From an uncultured Clostridium sp. (lineage in GTDB: Bacteria > Bacillota > Clostridia > Peptostreptococcales > Peptostreptococcaceae), in contig UQCY01000015.1 in NCBI GenBank assembly GCA_900539645.1, positions 1 to 24,351 on the forward strand: 24,351 bases of DNA. Reading direction: 5' to 3'. Shown one piece after another: positions 23,374 through 24,351 of the stretch (position 1 is the stretch's first letter; every line of letters begins with the position of its first letter). The notes under the pieces are model-generated. The model was given only the letters and a program-made list of their open reading frames with translations, did no database searches and had not been told where the DNA came from. Position numbers and translations under genes: made by a program.

Positions 23374-24213
23374 ATGAGTTCAATTAAAGATAAAATTATT
23401 TCCAATTTTGATAATTTTTCAAAAAACGAAAAAAGAATTGCAACATTCATTATAGATAATTACGATACTATTTCGTATTACAACGGCAATGAAATTGCAG
23501 AAAATGCAGATACAAGCAAGGCAACACTTGTTAGATTTAGCCAAAAGATAGGGTACAAAGGATTTATAGAATTAAAGAGAGAAATAAATAATGAGCAATT
23601 ATCCTCAATTAAGCACAATCCATATGAAACATTTTTGCCAACACCTTGTACAGAGTCTATATTTTCTAATTTGGTGAATGATATAAATAATTTTGAAAAG
23701 ACGATATCTCCAAATACAATAAAGAAAATAGTTAAATATATAGCAAATGCTTCAGCAGTTTATTTGATAGGATTTGGCTCTGATTCGATTGCTATGAAAT
23801 ATTTATACAATTATCTACCTATATGTGGGATAAAGTGTATCTATACAGATGAACAGGGAGTTAGTTTAAGAGAAAAACTTATCACTCTTTCAAAGCATGA
23901 TTTAGTGATTATGTCCAATTTTTCAGATATGGAAGACGATGACTATATGGTTGCACGTTATGCAAAAAAAGTCGGAGCAAAGTTTGTTTCTATGACAAAT
24001 TCTGATATAGTAGGAAACTCTTTAAATGCCGACGCCTATGTTGTAACAAAAGAGTCAGCTGAGACTTTTTACAATTCACCAATTCTATCTATTCTTCTAT
24101 GTAATATCATACTCTCAGAGCTAAGACATACATACAAAGAAAAGATAGAGCCAGAACTAAAAAAATACAGTGATGCTATTGATTTTATGAAAAATAGTAA
24201 AGAAGACCAGTAG
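23374..24213 (+). CDS. RpiR/MurR-family transcriptional regulator (HTH + SIS)
   Basis: 279-aa regulator. HTH_6 domain at residues 1-77 (LSKNEKRIATFIIDNY type: FSKNEKRIATFI; NEIAENADTSKATLVRFSQKIGYKGFIELK). SIS sugar-phosphate-binding domain at about 105-240 (AVYLIGFGSDSIAMKYLYNYL; LVIMSNFSDMEDDDYMVARYAKKVGAKFVSMTNS). In most RpiR proteins the second SIS loop reads SxSGxT; here it is SNFSDMEDD, so ligand choice may differ. AAAGGGG precedes ATG 23374. The next gene on the same strand starts 59 bp later and is a probable M20 amidohydrolase, which is the likely target together with this gene. Control of a peptide or amide use pathway is possible, but not shown. Confidence 0.9.
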   Translation: MSSIKDKIISNFDNFSKNEKRIATFIIDNYDTISYYNGNEIAENADTSKATLVRFSQKIGYKGFIELKREINNEQLSSIKHNPYETFLPTPCTESIFSNLVNDINNFEKTISPNTIKKIVKYIANASAVYLIGFGSDSIAMKYLYNYLPICGIKCIYTDEQGVSLREKLITLSKHDLVIMSNFSDMEDDDYMVARYAKKVGAKFVSMTNSDIVGNSLNADAYVVTKESAETFYNSPILSILLCNIILSELRHTYKEKIEPELKKYSDAIDFMKNSKEDQ

Positions 24214-24271
24214 CTTTAATCGTGGTAGGTTTAGTAAAATATTAAATAATTATGAAGGGAATTATTCAAAT

Positions 24272-24351
24272 ATGAACAATTTTAAGAAAACAATTTGTAA
24301 TATAGTAGATGAATATCAGCATAATTTTGAAGAAATATCAAATTATTTATT
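24272..24351 (+). CDS. N-terminus of a probable M20-family amidohydrolase (partial)
   Basis: An open frame runs from ATG 24272 to the window edge, 26 codons: MNNFKKTICNIVDEYQHNF followed by EEISNYL. The spacing of the NIVDEYQHNFEEISNYL segment is like the start of M20 amidohydrolases (AbgB/HipO type), where a helix with His precedes the catalytic core. GAAGGGA lies 11 nt before the ATG. The catalytic region is outside the window, so this rests on about 26 residues. Confidence 0.5.
   Translation, partial: MNNFKKTICNIVDEYQHNFEEISNYL

Overview
The window looks like a low-GC Gram-positive anaerobe of class Clostridia, most like Peptostreptococcaceae. The reasons are strong AGGAGG-type ribosome binding sites, TTGACA-N17-TATAAT promoters, AT-rich spacers and a dense set of PTS operons with PRD regulators. 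The family-level assignment is inference. Bases 1 to about 912 do not match the rest: they carry a more GC-rich GH84 glycosidase that breaks off where it meets a truncated PRD regulator on the other strand. This could be an illegitimate recombination or a chimeric assembly, so that end should not be used for gene-context arguments.

Layout, left to right. (1) 70-933, 5' part of a secreted GH84 hexosaminidase. (2) 899-2353 (-), a LicR/MtlR-like PRD regulator cut at its 3' end, preceded by a cluster of TTCCTAA motifs. (3) 2615-10070 (-), one operon in the order LicR-type activator, M42 aminopeptidase, PTS IIA, IIB and IIC of the lactose/cellobiose family, Xaa-Pro peptidase, and a MalY/PatB-type C-S lyase/aminotransferase. 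The activator appears to begin at an ATC codon. (4) 10466-15912, an amino-sugar regulon: aldolase (GatY/KbaY type), AgaS and a PfkB kinase on the minus strand, and a GntR/HutC repressor and NagA on the plus strand. Three sigma-A promoters each have a GTGGTTATAACCAC-like operator at or just after the predicted start of transcription. (5) 16021-17034, a 5'-truncated GLUG-repeat gene and a 200-bp nested inverted-repeat element. (6) 17047-20199 (-), LicT-type antiterminator, IIA-Glc and a NagE-type IICB. These are preceded by a promoter, a ribonucleic antiterminator and an overlapping terminator. (7) 20344-22655 (-), an unknown 160-aa protein, an ADP-ribosylglycohydrolase and a small membrane protein. 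(8) 22838-24351, glyoxalase I (-), an RpiR regulator (+) and the start of a probable M20 amidohydrolase (+).

How the genes fit together: NagE/IIA would import and phosphorylate an N-acetylhexosamine. NagA would deacetylate it, AgaS would deaminate/isomerise it, and the PfkB kinase and class II aldolase would deliver triose phosphates. This is the logic of the GalNAc/galactosamine route through tagatose phosphates. The left operon is more unusual: a complete sugar-type PTS shares a transcript with two peptidases and a C-S lyase, similar in outline to E. coli frvABXR and malXY. It may handle an amino-acid- or peptide-conjugated substrate, but the substrate is unknown.
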